A DNA stretch of 64,000 nucleotides from Achromobacter spanius (GTDB lineage Bacteria > Pseudomonadota > Gammaproteobacteria > Burkholderiales > Burkholderiaceae_B). The stretch spans positions 2,728,001 through 2,792,000 of the forward strand of contig NZ_CP034689.1 in the NCBI RefSeq assembly GCF_003994415.1, written 5' to 3'. Position numbers and translations under genes: made by a program. Each line of letters starts with the position of its first letter. Position 1 is the stretch's first letter. This document shows positions 35,522-42,905 of this stretch, piece by piece. The notes under the pieces were generated by a model that was given only the letters and a program-made list of their open reading frames with translations, was not told where the DNA came from and searched no databases.

Positions 35522-36325
35522 TTAATTGCGCTGCGCGCCTTTCTCCAGGCGCCACACCACTTTCTGCAGCCAGTTTTCCTGGCGCGCGTCCAGGTTCAGG
35601 AACACCGCGCCCAGGTGGCTCATCGGCGGTTCGCCGGTCAGCGACACGTGTCGGGGCACGGCGTCGTCGGGGCTGTCGGGTTGAATCATCGGCTGGCCGG
35701 AAATGGGATAGATATTGCGCACTTCCAGCGTGGCGCTGAGCTTGCCCAGCTCGCCAAAATCCAACTGCACGTCTTCCATCACCGTGCCACGTTCCGGCAA
35801 TTCGGGCACGGCGAGCGCGGCCCGCAGCCCCACGCCGTCGACCGAAATATCGCGCACCGTGAACTGAAAAGGCTTGGTCTTGGGGTCGGGTTGCCAACTG
35901 GCCTGGCATTGGCCCGCGCCGGTGACCAGCGAGGCGCGAAACATCTTGCGCCGCTGGATGCGCGCCAGGCGATCAGGAAAGGGCGACATCAGCGCCGCGC
36001 TGCCGTCGTCGAAGTGAATGACTTCGGGACGCTGCACGCGAAAGCGGATCTGCACGCCGCCATAGGCGGTGGCATGGAAATGAAAGGTCGTGCCGCTCAA
36101 CAGGCCCATGCTGTCGGACTGCTCGAAGTCGGCGCCGGCGTAGTCGCGTGGACGCCAGAAGAACTGGCGGGTTTGCTTGTCGGCGCCCAGCACCAGCACC
36201 GCCATCTCGCGGTCGGCGGCGTCGCGCACCAGGATGTGGCTGTCGGGGTGCGTCAGCTCAAAGAGGGCGGAGCGCATGTCTTCCGGCCGGGTCAGCAGGA
36301 ATTCCGGGTCGCTGGCATCCAACAC
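35522..36325 (-). CDS. ycgR: Flagellar brake protein YcgR (PilZ domain, c-di-GMP receptor)
   Basis: YcgR slows or biases the motor when it binds cyclic-di-GMP. The 267-residue protein has an N-terminal YcgR domain (from LLTRPEDMRSALFEL to about 115) and a C-terminal PilZ domain with both ligand motifs: RKMFR (RxxxR, about residue 122) and DISVDGVG (DxSxxG, about residue 157). The start is GTG with AAGGA upstream. It is the last gene of the minus-strand flaG operon, 11 bp after fhlB. Confidence 0.94.
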   Translation of the reverse strand: MLDASDPEFLLTRPEDMRSALFELTHPDSHILVRDAADREMAVLVLGADKQTRQFFWRPRDYAGADFEQSDSMGLLSGTTFHFHATAYGGVQIRFRVQRPEVIHFDDGSAALMSPFPDRLARIQRRKMFRASLVTGAGQCQASWQPDPKTKPFQFTVRDISVDGVGLRAALAVPELPERGTVMEDVQLDFGELGKLSATLEVRNIYPISGQPMIQPDSPDDAVPRHVSLTGEPPMSHLGAVFLNLDARQENWLQKVVWRLEKGAQRN

Positions 36326-36336
36326 GATGGTGGTCC

Positions 36337-36690
36337 TTAGAGAGTGAGGTCAGGCGGCGCGGCCTGGGGAAGCTCGCGCGATTCCAGGCGATACAGCCAA
36401 GCCAGCAATTCTGCCACCGCTACGTACAGTTGGGGAGGAATATGTGCATCCAGGTCCACCTGCATGAGCAGGCCGACCAATTCGCGCGACTCGTGCACGT
36501 ACAGACCGTTCTCTTCGGCGGCGCGCACGATGGTATCGGCCAGTTGACCGTAGCCCTTGGCCACGACGCGCGGCGCGCCGTCCTTGTCGTCATAGGAAAT
36601 GGCGACGGCCGCGTTGCGGTTGGCGTTGGGGCCAGCGTTGGGGGCGCCGCTTTGGCCGCTGTCCGCAGAGGTTTGGGGGGCGTTGCTCAT
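36337..36690 (-). CDS. fhlB: FlhB C-terminal-domain-like protein (FhlB/FlhX type)
   Basis: A 117-residue protein with a disordered Asn/Gly/Ala-rich lead (1-28), followed by a domain like the cytoplasmic tail of the export switch FlhB: AVAISYDDKDGAPRVVAKGY, then ADTIVRAAEENGLYVHES, then IPPQLYVAVAELLAWLYRL. It begins just where FlhB would be after its NPTH self-cleavage site, so it resembles the cleaved FlhB fragment and has no membrane part. Its start overlaps the fliK2 stop by one base. A modifier of the FlhB/FliK specificity switch is the likely role, by inference. Confidence 0.87.
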   Translation of the reverse strand: MSNAPQTSADSGQSGAPNAGPNANRNAAVAISYDDKDGAPRVVAKGYGQLADTIVRAAEENGLYVHESRELVGLLMQVDLDAHIPPQLYVAVAELLAWLYRLESRELPQAAPPDLTL

Positions 36691-38036
36691 CAGAAATCGG
36701 TCGGGATGACAGGGCGCGGGTCGGTCACGCTGACGGCCAGATTGCTCAAAGTCAGGCCCGCGGCCAGAAGGCGCGAGCGCAGTTGGTCGGACGCATCATT
36801 GATTTCGCCGGCAGCCAGCGGCGCGACCAATTGCAATACGATCTGATCGCCCGCCAGGTTCAGGCGCGCATCCACCAGCCCCAGGCGGGGAAGGTCCAGC
36901 TTGAGCCGCGTGGCCCAGGTGGGTGTTGCCGAATCGGGGTCGCCGCCGTAAGGGTCGCGTTCCACTTCCCATTCCATCGGCGTGCCGGGCCAGGCTTCGC
37001 CTTGCCAGGTCAGCGATTGATTGGCCAGCACATCCAACTGCTGGCGCACCAACACGGTCAGGTCCTGGTGGATGCCGGCCACGGGCGTGCCGGGGGCGGG
37101 TGATCCGCTGCCCGACGCCGCCTCGGCGCCGCCGCCAGTGCGCGCGGTGGTCGGCGCGTCCGAACGGTTGCGCGCCGCCGTGGAATTTTGCTGGGCGGTG
37201 TCGCGGTTCAAGCGGGCCTGCGGCTCTTCCTGCAGGGCGGCCGGGTTGGTCCGGCCGAACACCATGTCGGTCAAATGCGATTCATAGAACAGGCCGCTGG
37301 TCTGCAGGGCTTGGCGTAGCGCCTGGCCCAACAGGCGCGCGGACGGGCCGCCGGCCGCCAGCGAGGCATGGGCGGCAGCGTCGGCGCCGCGTGCCGCATG
37401 GGCATCGGCCTGGCCAGCGGGCCGCGTCAGCTTGGCCGCGGCAGCAGCATCCGCGCTGGCGGTGGTGGCGGTGGCAGCAGGCAGTGTGGGGGGCAGGGCG
37501 GGCGCCGTGGCCGCGGGCTGTCCGGCGGCGGCTTGGCCGGGCGGCGTGCCCGGACCCGCAGCGGGCGCGGGCTGGGGCGAGGCTTGCGCGGGGGCTTGCC
37601 CGGGGGTTTGCCCAGCGCTGCCGCCATTGGCGTTCCAGAGCGGGGCGCGCCCCTGGACAGCGGGCGCGGCTTCGGGAAACTGGGCCAGCAAGGCAAGAAT
37701 CGTCCGCGCGGTGGTGCCCAGCGTGGTCGGGGCGGATGCGGTGGTGTCGCTGCTGGTGACCAGCCCGCGCGCGGCCAGCGCCAGCGCGGCAGCCGTCTTG
37801 GCGTCGACAACGGCATTCTGGCGGTCGCCTCGGGCGCCGCCAGTCTGTATGCCTTGTCGGGGGTCGCGGGTGGAGCCGTCCGATGATCCGGGCTTTTCCG
37901 GGCCGCCGGGTTGGCTGACGGCATCTGGCCGTGCGCCCGACACCTGGTTGGCATTCGCGGCGGACATCGTCGTGCCAAGCACGGCGTCCAACCGCTGCAC
38001 CAGGACGTTACCGAGTGCGGCGGGACCGACGCTCAT
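36690..38036 (-). CDS. Second FliK-like hook-length control protein
   Basis: A 448-residue protein with a long Ala/Pro/Gly-rich, low-complexity N-terminal two-thirds and a C-terminal domain resembling Flg_hook: RLGLVDARLNLAGDQIVLQL, then LRSRLLAAGLTLSNLAVSV. It differs from FliK at 28022-29404 in sequence and location. The ATG overlaps the fliT stop (ATGA), and its stop overlaps fhlB by one base, so it is made together with FliT and the FlhB-like protein. It could be a paralogous ruler or a partner of FhlB. Its distinct function is unknown. Confidence 0.8.
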   Translation of the reverse strand: MSVGPAALGNVLVQRLDAVLGTTMSAANANQVSGARPDAVSQPGGPEKPGSSDGSTRDPRQGIQTGGARGDRQNAVVDAKTAAALALAARGLVTSSDTTASAPTTLGTTARTILALLAQFPEAAPAVQGRAPLWNANGGSAGQTPGQAPAQASPQPAPAAGPGTPPGQAAAGQPAATAPALPPTLPAATATTASADAAAAAKLTRPAGQADAHAARGADAAAHASLAAGGPSARLLGQALRQALQTSGLFYESHLTDMVFGRTNPAALQEEPQARLNRDTAQQNSTAARNRSDAPTTARTGGGAEAASGSGSPAPGTPVAGIHQDLTVLVRQQLDVLANQSLTWQGEAWPGTPMEWEVERDPYGGDPDSATPTWATRLKLDLPRLGLVDARLNLAGDQIVLQLVAPLAAGEINDASDQLRSRLLAAGLTLSNLAVSVTDPRPVIPTDF

Positions 38037-38434
38037 TCTTCAGGCGCCTGATATCCGTAGGCCGACAGCAGGGTCTGCTGGCGCTTCATGCGTCCCAGCA
38101 GCTCGCCCAGCCGGGCCAACTGCGGGATAGCCAGGTCGCGCGTCAGCGCATCGTTTTCCAGAATCCGCACAAGCAGGTCATATTTCATGGCGCGGGCGGC
38201 TTCGTCCAGCGGCGCCGTCTGTTCCGTCTGGCGCAGGAGCTCGACGCGCTCGCAGTATTGCTGGCCATGGACCATGGCCAAATCCCAGTCGCCTGCCTTG
38301 GCGGCAGTCAGCATTTCCCCGGTGATGAAGGCGATCTCCTGGTAGTGCTCCAGGATGGCGGGAAGGGACTGGGTCAGGGACGTCATGGAAATCTCGGGCG
38401 TTCTCAGGCTGGCTAAAGGCATGGTTCGGGCCAT
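38033..38434 (-). CDS. fliT: Flagellar export chaperone FliT
   Basis: FliT is the export chaperone for the cap protein FliD and, in enterics, an inhibitor of FlhDC. The product is a small all-helical protein (LPAILEHYQEIAFITGEMLT, then EQTAPLDEAARAMKYDLLVR). The 133-residue start used here overlaps the fliS stop by one base (TAATG) and has GGAG five bases before it. An internal ATG at 38386 (MTSLTQSL) would give 117 residues and is also plausible. Position after fliD and fliS supports the call; FliT sequences are always divergent. Confidence 0.88.
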   Translation of the reverse strand: MARTMPLASLRTPEISMTSLTQSLPAILEHYQEIAFITGEMLTAAKAGDWDLAMVHGQQYCERVELLRQTEQTAPLDEAARAMKYDLLVRILENDALTRDLAIPQLARLGELLGRMKRQQTLLSAYGYQAPEE

Positions 38435-38862
38435 TACGGCTCCATGCCGCCAGCCGGCCGGTCGATGGAAGTCTGCCAGGCTTCGGCCAGATCGGCCAGC
38501 AGCCGGTCGGCAATGTCAAGCTGCTCGACATCCGCTTTCAGGTTCGCTGTCAGCAGCGTACGGATGATGTAGTCGTAAAGCAAGGCGAGGTTGGCGGCGA
38601 TATCGCCGCCGGCCTCCATGTTCAGCCCCGTTTTCAGGCCTTCATCGACGATTTTGATCGCTTTCGAGATGGCCGCCCCGCGCTCGGCGATGCGGCCTTC
38701 GTTCAAATGGATGCGCGCCTGCCCGATGGCCGCCCGCGCACCCAGGTAAAGCAGGGTGATCAGCCGCTCCGGGCTTGCGCCCAGGACTTGCGTTTCCAGG
38801 CCGATATCGGCGTAGGAACGAACAGAATAAGACCCTGAGGGCCGTCGGGCGGCATACGTCAT
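38434..38862 (-). CDS. fliS: Flagellin export chaperone FliS
   Basis: FliS binds the C-terminus of flagellin and keeps it soluble until export. The 142-residue protein has the expected four-helix pattern and signatures YADIGLETQVLGASPERLIT and LLYLGARAAIGQARIHLNEG. GLNMEAGGDIAANLALLYDY is also typical. It follows fliD after 28 bp and is coupled to fliT by a one-base overlap. Its client flagellin gene is not in the window. Confidence 0.96.
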   Translation of the reverse strand: MTYAARRPSGSYSVRSYADIGLETQVLGASPERLITLLYLGARAAIGQARIHLNEGRIAERGAAISKAIKIVDEGLKTGLNMEAGGDIAANLALLYDYIIRTLLTANLKADVEQLDIADRLLADLAEAWQTSIDRPAGGMEP

Positions 38863-38890
38863 TTAATGCATCTTCTATTAATTGAGTGAG

Positions 38891-40276
38891 TTACTTGGAC
38901 TTGTTCATGGCCTCAAACTGCTGGGTCAGATAGCTGCCCGTGCTTTGCATCTGCATGTAGAAGGTGTCCAGCGCAACAAACTGCGTGCGCATCCGCTCGA
39001 TTTCGGCATCGCTCGATGCCTTGGCGCGCGCCTTCTGCGCGTCCAATGCGGTGATCGACTTGGCCAGGCCGTCCTGGCGCGTCTTCAAGGAGCCGGTCGA
39101 ACCCAGCACATCCTTGAGCGCCGCGTCGATATTCTTCGCCAGGCCGTTTTCACCCGTCAACAGCTTGGTGACGTCGGCGGGGTTTTCGGTCAGGGCCTTG
39201 GTCAGCTTGGTCGTGTCCAGCTTCAGTTCGCGGGCGGTGGCGTCGGTGGTGATGCCCAGATCAGCCAGCGAACGCAGCGTGCCGTCGCCCAGCACGCCTT
39301 GCAGCGCGCCGGACAACGCCGACTGGATCGAGCGCGTGGTGCCGTCGCCCGTCAGCGGTTGGTTGGTGGCCGCCGAAGCGTCAAACGCGGTCAGGTTCTT
39401 GATCGTGGTTTGCAGCGTCTTGTACTTGGTGACGAAGTCCTGCACCGCCTTGCTGGCCACCGAGGTATCGGCTTCCAGTTTCAGGGTGATGGGCTTGTCG
39501 GTTTCGGTCTTTTCGGCCAAGTTCAGCGTAATGCCGTCGATGGCGGTCGAAATGTTGTTCGAACCGCTCTTGACCGTGATGCCGTTGATGATGACTTCGG
39601 CGTCCTGCCCGGCGGTGGAGGTCATGCCGGAGGTCACGCCATTGGCATCCGTGCTGAACGTCAGGATGTCTTTCAGCGACTGGTCGCCGTTGACGGTGAT
39701 GGACTTCACCGATGCTTCCGTGCCCGTTTCGCGCGAGGTCAGCATCAGGTAGTTGTTGCCATTGCCGTCGTTGATGACGGTGGCGCGCAAGCCGGTCTTG
39801 TCGTCGGCGTTGATGGCCTTGACGATGCCGTTCAAGGACGTATCGTCCTTCAGGTCGACCGTGCGCTTGGTGCCGTCGGCCAGTTCGATTTCGAAGGTGC
39901 CAGTCGTGCCGTTCTTGGCGGTGCGGTCGGCCACGGCCGACGATTGCAGGCTTTGCGCCCGCGCCAGGTTCTTCACTTCGATGGTGTATTCGCCAGCCAC
40001 CGCGCCCTCGGCGGCCACCGTGGCCGTCAGGGCGGAACCGCCGGTGACGCTGCCCTTGATGGCACCCATGGTTTCAGCCTTGCCCAGCACGGCGGCCGAC
40101 GACTTCAGGGCTTCCAACGCGCTTTGAAGCTGCGAGTAAGCGTCGATACGGGTTTGATAGCTTTCGGCGCGGGTCGTGTAGACCGAAAGCTTTTTCGTCT
40201 CGGCGTCTTGCAGGTCCGACAGGATCTTTTCCAGCGGCAAGCCGGACACGGACCCAAGGTTGGTGATAGAAGCCAT
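38891..40276 (-). CDS. fliD: Flagellar filament cap protein FliD
   Basis: FliD caps the filament and folds incoming flagellin. The 461-residue protein opens ASITNLGSVSGLPLEKILSD and has the FliD N-terminal core (SAYTTRAESYQTRIDAY-type helix; here VYTTRAESYQTRIDAYSQLQ) and the C-terminal core (LDTFYMQMQSTGSYLTQQFE). The ATG follows AGGAAGGAAATCAC, a strong Shine-Dalgarno. It is downstream of flaG, from which it is separated by 143 bp containing a weak hairpin. Confidence 0.96.
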   Translation of the reverse strand: MASITNLGSVSGLPLEKILSDLQDAETKKLSVYTTRAESYQTRIDAYSQLQSALEALKSSAAVLGKAETMGAIKGSVTGGSALTATVAAEGAVAGEYTIEVKNLARAQSLQSSAVADRTAKNGTTGTFEIELADGTKRTVDLKDDTSLNGIVKAINADDKTGLRATVINDGNGNNYLMLTSRETGTEASVKSITVNGDQSLKDILTFSTDANGVTSGMTSTAGQDAEVIINGITVKSGSNNISTAIDGITLNLAEKTETDKPITLKLEADTSVASKAVQDFVTKYKTLQTTIKNLTAFDASAATNQPLTGDGTTRSIQSALSGALQGVLGDGTLRSLADLGITTDATARELKLDTTKLTKALTENPADVTKLLTGENGLAKNIDAALKDVLGSTGSLKTRQDGLAKSITALDAQKARAKASSDAEIERMRTQFVALDTFYMQMQSTGSYLTQQFEAMNKSK

Positions 40277-40385
40277 GTGATTTCCTTCCTAGCGAAGCGA
40301 TTCTGACAAAAATAGGGTGCCGGCGATTGGCCGGGTAAGGGCATAAGGCGGGCCTAATTCGGGGTTTCCCTCACGCATAGGCGCC

Positions 40386-40409
40386 AAAACAGCTGAAGAA
40401 CACTGTTTT
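40386..40409 (-). terminator. Weak hairpin between flaG and fliD
   Basis: AAAACAG (40386-40392) pairs with CTGTTTT (40403-40409) around a 10-nt loop. Read on the - strand it gives a 7-bp stem whose 3' arm ends in TTTT. It is probably a partial terminator or processing site that lets flaG be expressed more than fliD. Confidence 0.35.
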
Positions 40410-40419
40410 AAGGGTCAGG

Positions 40420-40797
40420 TCACGCAGTGGTTTTAATGCCGTTGCCTTGCATGTTCACGATCATTTTGGCGATTTTGAGTACCGTTTCGCTGGGGATCGT
40501 GCGAATGACGTCGCCCGATTCCGCATCTACGACCGACACCACCACCTGATGCACATTCGGGTCGATTTCGAACTGCAATTGCGTCGACCACGCCTTCATC
40601 TGGTCGTTGATTTCGTCCAGCGCCTTGTCCAACGGCAGCTTTTGCGAATCTGATTGATCCGACGTGGCGCTGTCGGAGGCGCCGCTGTTGGTCGCGGCTG
40701 CGGCCGGCGTCACATTCACGGCCGGTTCGGCCACGATGGGCGCCTGCACGGGCGCAGCGGGTGCGAACGTAGCGGGGGCTAGGGGGGTTACGGCCAT
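40420..40797 (-). CDS. flaG: Flagellar protein FlaG
   Basis: FlaG is a small protein linked to filament length control in several bacteria. I use the ATG at 40797, which has GGAG five bases upstream, giving 125 residues; an in-frame GTG two codons earlier is less likely. The first half is Ala/Pro-rich, and the second half is the FlaG domain: AWSTQLQFEIDPNVHQVVVS, then GDVIRTIPSETVLKIAKMI. It is the first gene of the fliDST operon, behind a FliA-type promoter. Confidence 0.93.
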   Translation of the reverse strand: MAVTPLAPATFAPAAPVQAPIVAEPAVNVTPAAAATNSGASDSATSDQSDSQKLPLDKALDEINDQMKAWSTQLQFEIDPNVHQVVVSVVDAESGDVIRTIPSETVLKIAKMIVNMQGNGIKTTA

Positions 40798-40863
40798 GAT
40801 CACTCCAGCGGCGATGTGGGCGTCTCGGAGGAACGCGCTGTTTTCAGGGTATTCTCAGCTACG

Positions 40864-40890
40864 ATAACGGCAGCCCCGCAGGGAACTTTA
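40864..40890 (-). promoter_or_regulatory. Candidate sigma-28 (FliA) promoter of the flaG-fliDST operon
   Basis: Read on the - strand: TAAAGTTC (40890-40883; 7/8 to TAAAGTTT), 11 bp, GCCGTTAT (40871-40864; 6/8 to GCCGATAA). The -10 box is identical to that before flgK. It lies 66 bp before the flaG start. It would drive flaG, fliD, fliS, fliT, fliK2, fhlB and ycgR as late genes. Confidence 0.8.
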
Positions 40891-40939
40891 GCCCCCGGCG
40901 AGGCAGGTGTTTTACGTGCTAATCAGTTTGGATCGGGCA

Positions 40940-41677
40940 ATGAGTGTCAAGACGGCGCTGCGAGTCATCGAAATCATCGAAACCTTTGCCCGCGAGAAGC
41001 GCGCGCTGCCCTTGTCGGAGCTGGCGCGCCTGTTGGACGTGCCGGTTTCCAGTTGCCTGGCGCTGATCCGCACGCTGACGGGCCTGGGTTATTTGTATGA
41101 AACCGGCCGGCGCCAGGGCTACTACCCCACCGGCCGCCTGTTGGCCATGGCCCAGCGCATTGCGCGTGCCGACCCCGTTTTGGACCGCGTCTACCCCAGC
41201 CTGTCGGAATTGCGGGACGCTACCCGCGAAACGGTCGTGTTCGCCAAGCTGACGCAGGACGGGCGGGTGGTCTATCTGGATGTGCTGGATTCCCCACATA
41301 CCATCCGATACGCGCCCGTTGCCGGCGAATTCAAGGATGTACACGCCAATTCGCTGGGAAAGGCGCTGGTGTCGCTGATGGATGCGCCCCAACGCCAGAG
41401 CCTGCTGTCCGACATGCCCATGACGCGCTACAACGAGCGCACCCTGGTCACGCCGCAAGCGCTGGAAGACGACCTGCAACGGTCGCGCCAGCGCGGTTGG
41501 TTCATGAACAGTGGAGAATCGATTGCCGACGTGGGCGCCATCGCCTGGCCCGTCACCTTGTCGGGCGAGCACTATGCGATTTCGGTGGGCGGCCCGATCT
41601 ACCGGATCGAGCCGCAGCAAGAGGCCTATGCGCGCATTCTGCGGGCGGCATGCACCGCGCTGGAACAGCAGGCCTGA
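40940..41677 (+). CDS. IclR-family transcriptional regulator
   Basis: A 245-residue regulator from the ATG at 40940 (MSVKTALRVIEIIETFAREK); a GTG at 40907 is possible but overlaps the promoter zone of flaG. The N-terminal winged helix (about 1-60; LPLSELARLLDVPVSSCLAL) is of IclR type, and the C-terminal effector domain contains FKDVHANSLGKALVSLM and NSGESIADVGAIAWPV. It points toward the tail of a minus-strand catabolic set (45596 to 41739) that it most likely controls. The effector is unknown. Confidence 0.92.
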   Translation: MSVKTALRVIEIIETFAREKRALPLSELARLLDVPVSSCLALIRTLTGLGYLYETGRRQGYYPTGRLLAMAQRIARADPVLDRVYPSLSELRDATRETVVFAKLTQDGRVVYLDVLDSPHTIRYAPVAGEFKDVHANSLGKALVSLMDAPQRQSLLSDMPMTRYNERTLVTPQALEDDLQRSRQRGWFMNSGESIADVGAIAWPVTLSGEHYAISVGGPIYRIEPQQEAYARILRAACTALEQQA

Positions 41678-41710
41678 ACTTGGCCCGGGCGGGCCTGCGC
41701 CGGCCTGAAT

Positions 41711-41731
41711 CGCCGGGCGTCGCGCCCGGCG
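41711..41731. terminator. GC hairpin between convergent iclR and acyl-CoA dehydrogenase genes
   Basis: CGCCGGGCG (41711-41719) pairs perfectly with CGCCCGGCG (41723-41731) around a 3-nt loop. It lies exactly between two convergent stop codons. There is no T tract on either side, so it may act as a barrier or a Rho-assisted stop rather than a classical terminator. Confidence 0.45.
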
Positions 41732-41738
41732 CGAACCC

Positions 41739-42905
41739 TCAGTAAGACTTCGGCAGGCCCAGCACCTTTTCCGCGATAAAGCACATGATCAGTTGCGGGC
41801 TTACCGGCGCGATGCGCGGAATGAAGCTTTCGCGCAGCAGCCGTTCCACATGGTATTCCTTGGCGTAGCCCATGCCGCCCAGCGTCATCACCGCCGTTTG
41901 GCAGGCGTTGTAGCCGGCTTCCGCCGCCAGGTATTTGGCCGTATTGGCATAGGGGCCGCAGGGCAGGCCCGCGTCGTACAGGCTGGCGGCCTTGAACACC
42001 ATCAGGTCGGCGGCTTCCAACTGCATCCAGGCCTGCGCCAAGGGATGCTGGATGCCCTGGTTCTGGCCAATGGGGCGGCCGAACACCGTGCGTTCACCCG
42101 CGTATTTCACGGCGCGATCCAGCGCGGCGCGGCCAATGCCCACGGCTTCCGCCGCGATCAGGATGCGTTCGGGGTTCAGTCCGTGCAGGATATATTCAAA
42201 CCCGCGGCCTTCTTCGCCGATGCGGTCGGCCACCGGAATGCGCAAACCATCAATGAACAGCATGTTCGAGTCCACGGCCTTGCGGCCCATTTTCTCGATT
42301 TCGCGCACTTCGATCTTCTCGCGGTCCAGATCGGTATAGAACAAGGACAGGCCCTGCGTGGGCTTGTCCACCTCGGACAGCGGGGTGGTGCGCGCCAGCA
42401 GCAGCATTTTGGTGGCGACCTGCGCGGTCGATATCCAGATCTTGCGGCCATGCACCACGTATTCGTCGCCTTGGCGCACCGCGCGGGTCGATAGCTTGGT
42501 GGTGTCCAGGCCAGCATCGGGTTCGGTCACGGCAAAGCAGGCCTTCTCGCGCCCGGCGATCAGCGGTTCCAGCCAGCGGCCGCGCTGCTCGTCGGTGCCG
42601 AACACCACCACGGGGTTCAGCCCGAAGATATTCATGTGCACGGCGGATGCGCCGGTAAAGCCCGCGCCGGACGCGGCGATGGTCTGCATCATCAGCGCCG
42701 CTTCGGTCATGCCCAGGCCCGCGCCGCCATATTCCGGCGGCATCGCAATGCCCAGCCAGCCGTCGCGGGCCAGGTCGGCGTGCAGCGGTTCGGGAAAACC
42801 GCCTTCGCGGTCGCGTTCCAGCCAGTATTCATCGGGGTAGCGGTCGCAGATGCGCGACACGGCGTCGCGCAGCGCCAATTGCTCGGGGGTAAAGGCAAAG
42901 TCCAT
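41739..42905 (-). CDS. Acyl-CoA dehydrogenase
   Basis: An FAD-dependent enzyme that introduces a 2,3-double bond into an acyl-CoA. I start at the ATG at 42905 (MDFAFTPEQLALRDAV), giving 388 residues; a longer frame would run into the CoA-transferase gene. It has the family signatures ACFAVTEPDAGLDTTKLS and RTVFGRPIGQNQGIQHPLAQ, and ends with LGGMGYAKEYHVERLLRE, the region that holds the catalytic Glu in many members. Its ATG overlaps the stop of the CoA-transferase (ATGA), so the two probably act in sequence on one acid. Substrate not predictable. Confidence 0.93.
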   Translation of the reverse strand: MDFAFTPEQLALRDAVSRICDRYPDEYWLERDREGGFPEPLHADLARDGWLGIAMPPEYGGAGLGMTEAALMMQTIAASGAGFTGASAVHMNIFGLNPVVVFGTDEQRGRWLEPLIAGREKACFAVTEPDAGLDTTKLSTRAVRQGDEYVVHGRKIWISTAQVATKMLLLARTTPLSEVDKPTQGLSLFYTDLDREKIEVREIEKMGRKAVDSNMLFIDGLRIPVADRIGEEGRGFEYILHGLNPERILIAAEAVGIGRAALDRAVKYAGERTVFGRPIGQNQGIQHPLAQAWMQLEAADLMVFKAASLYDAGLPCGPYANTAKYLAAEAGYNACQTAVMTLGGMGYAKEYHVERLLRESFIPRIAPVSPQLIMCFIAEKVLGLPKSY

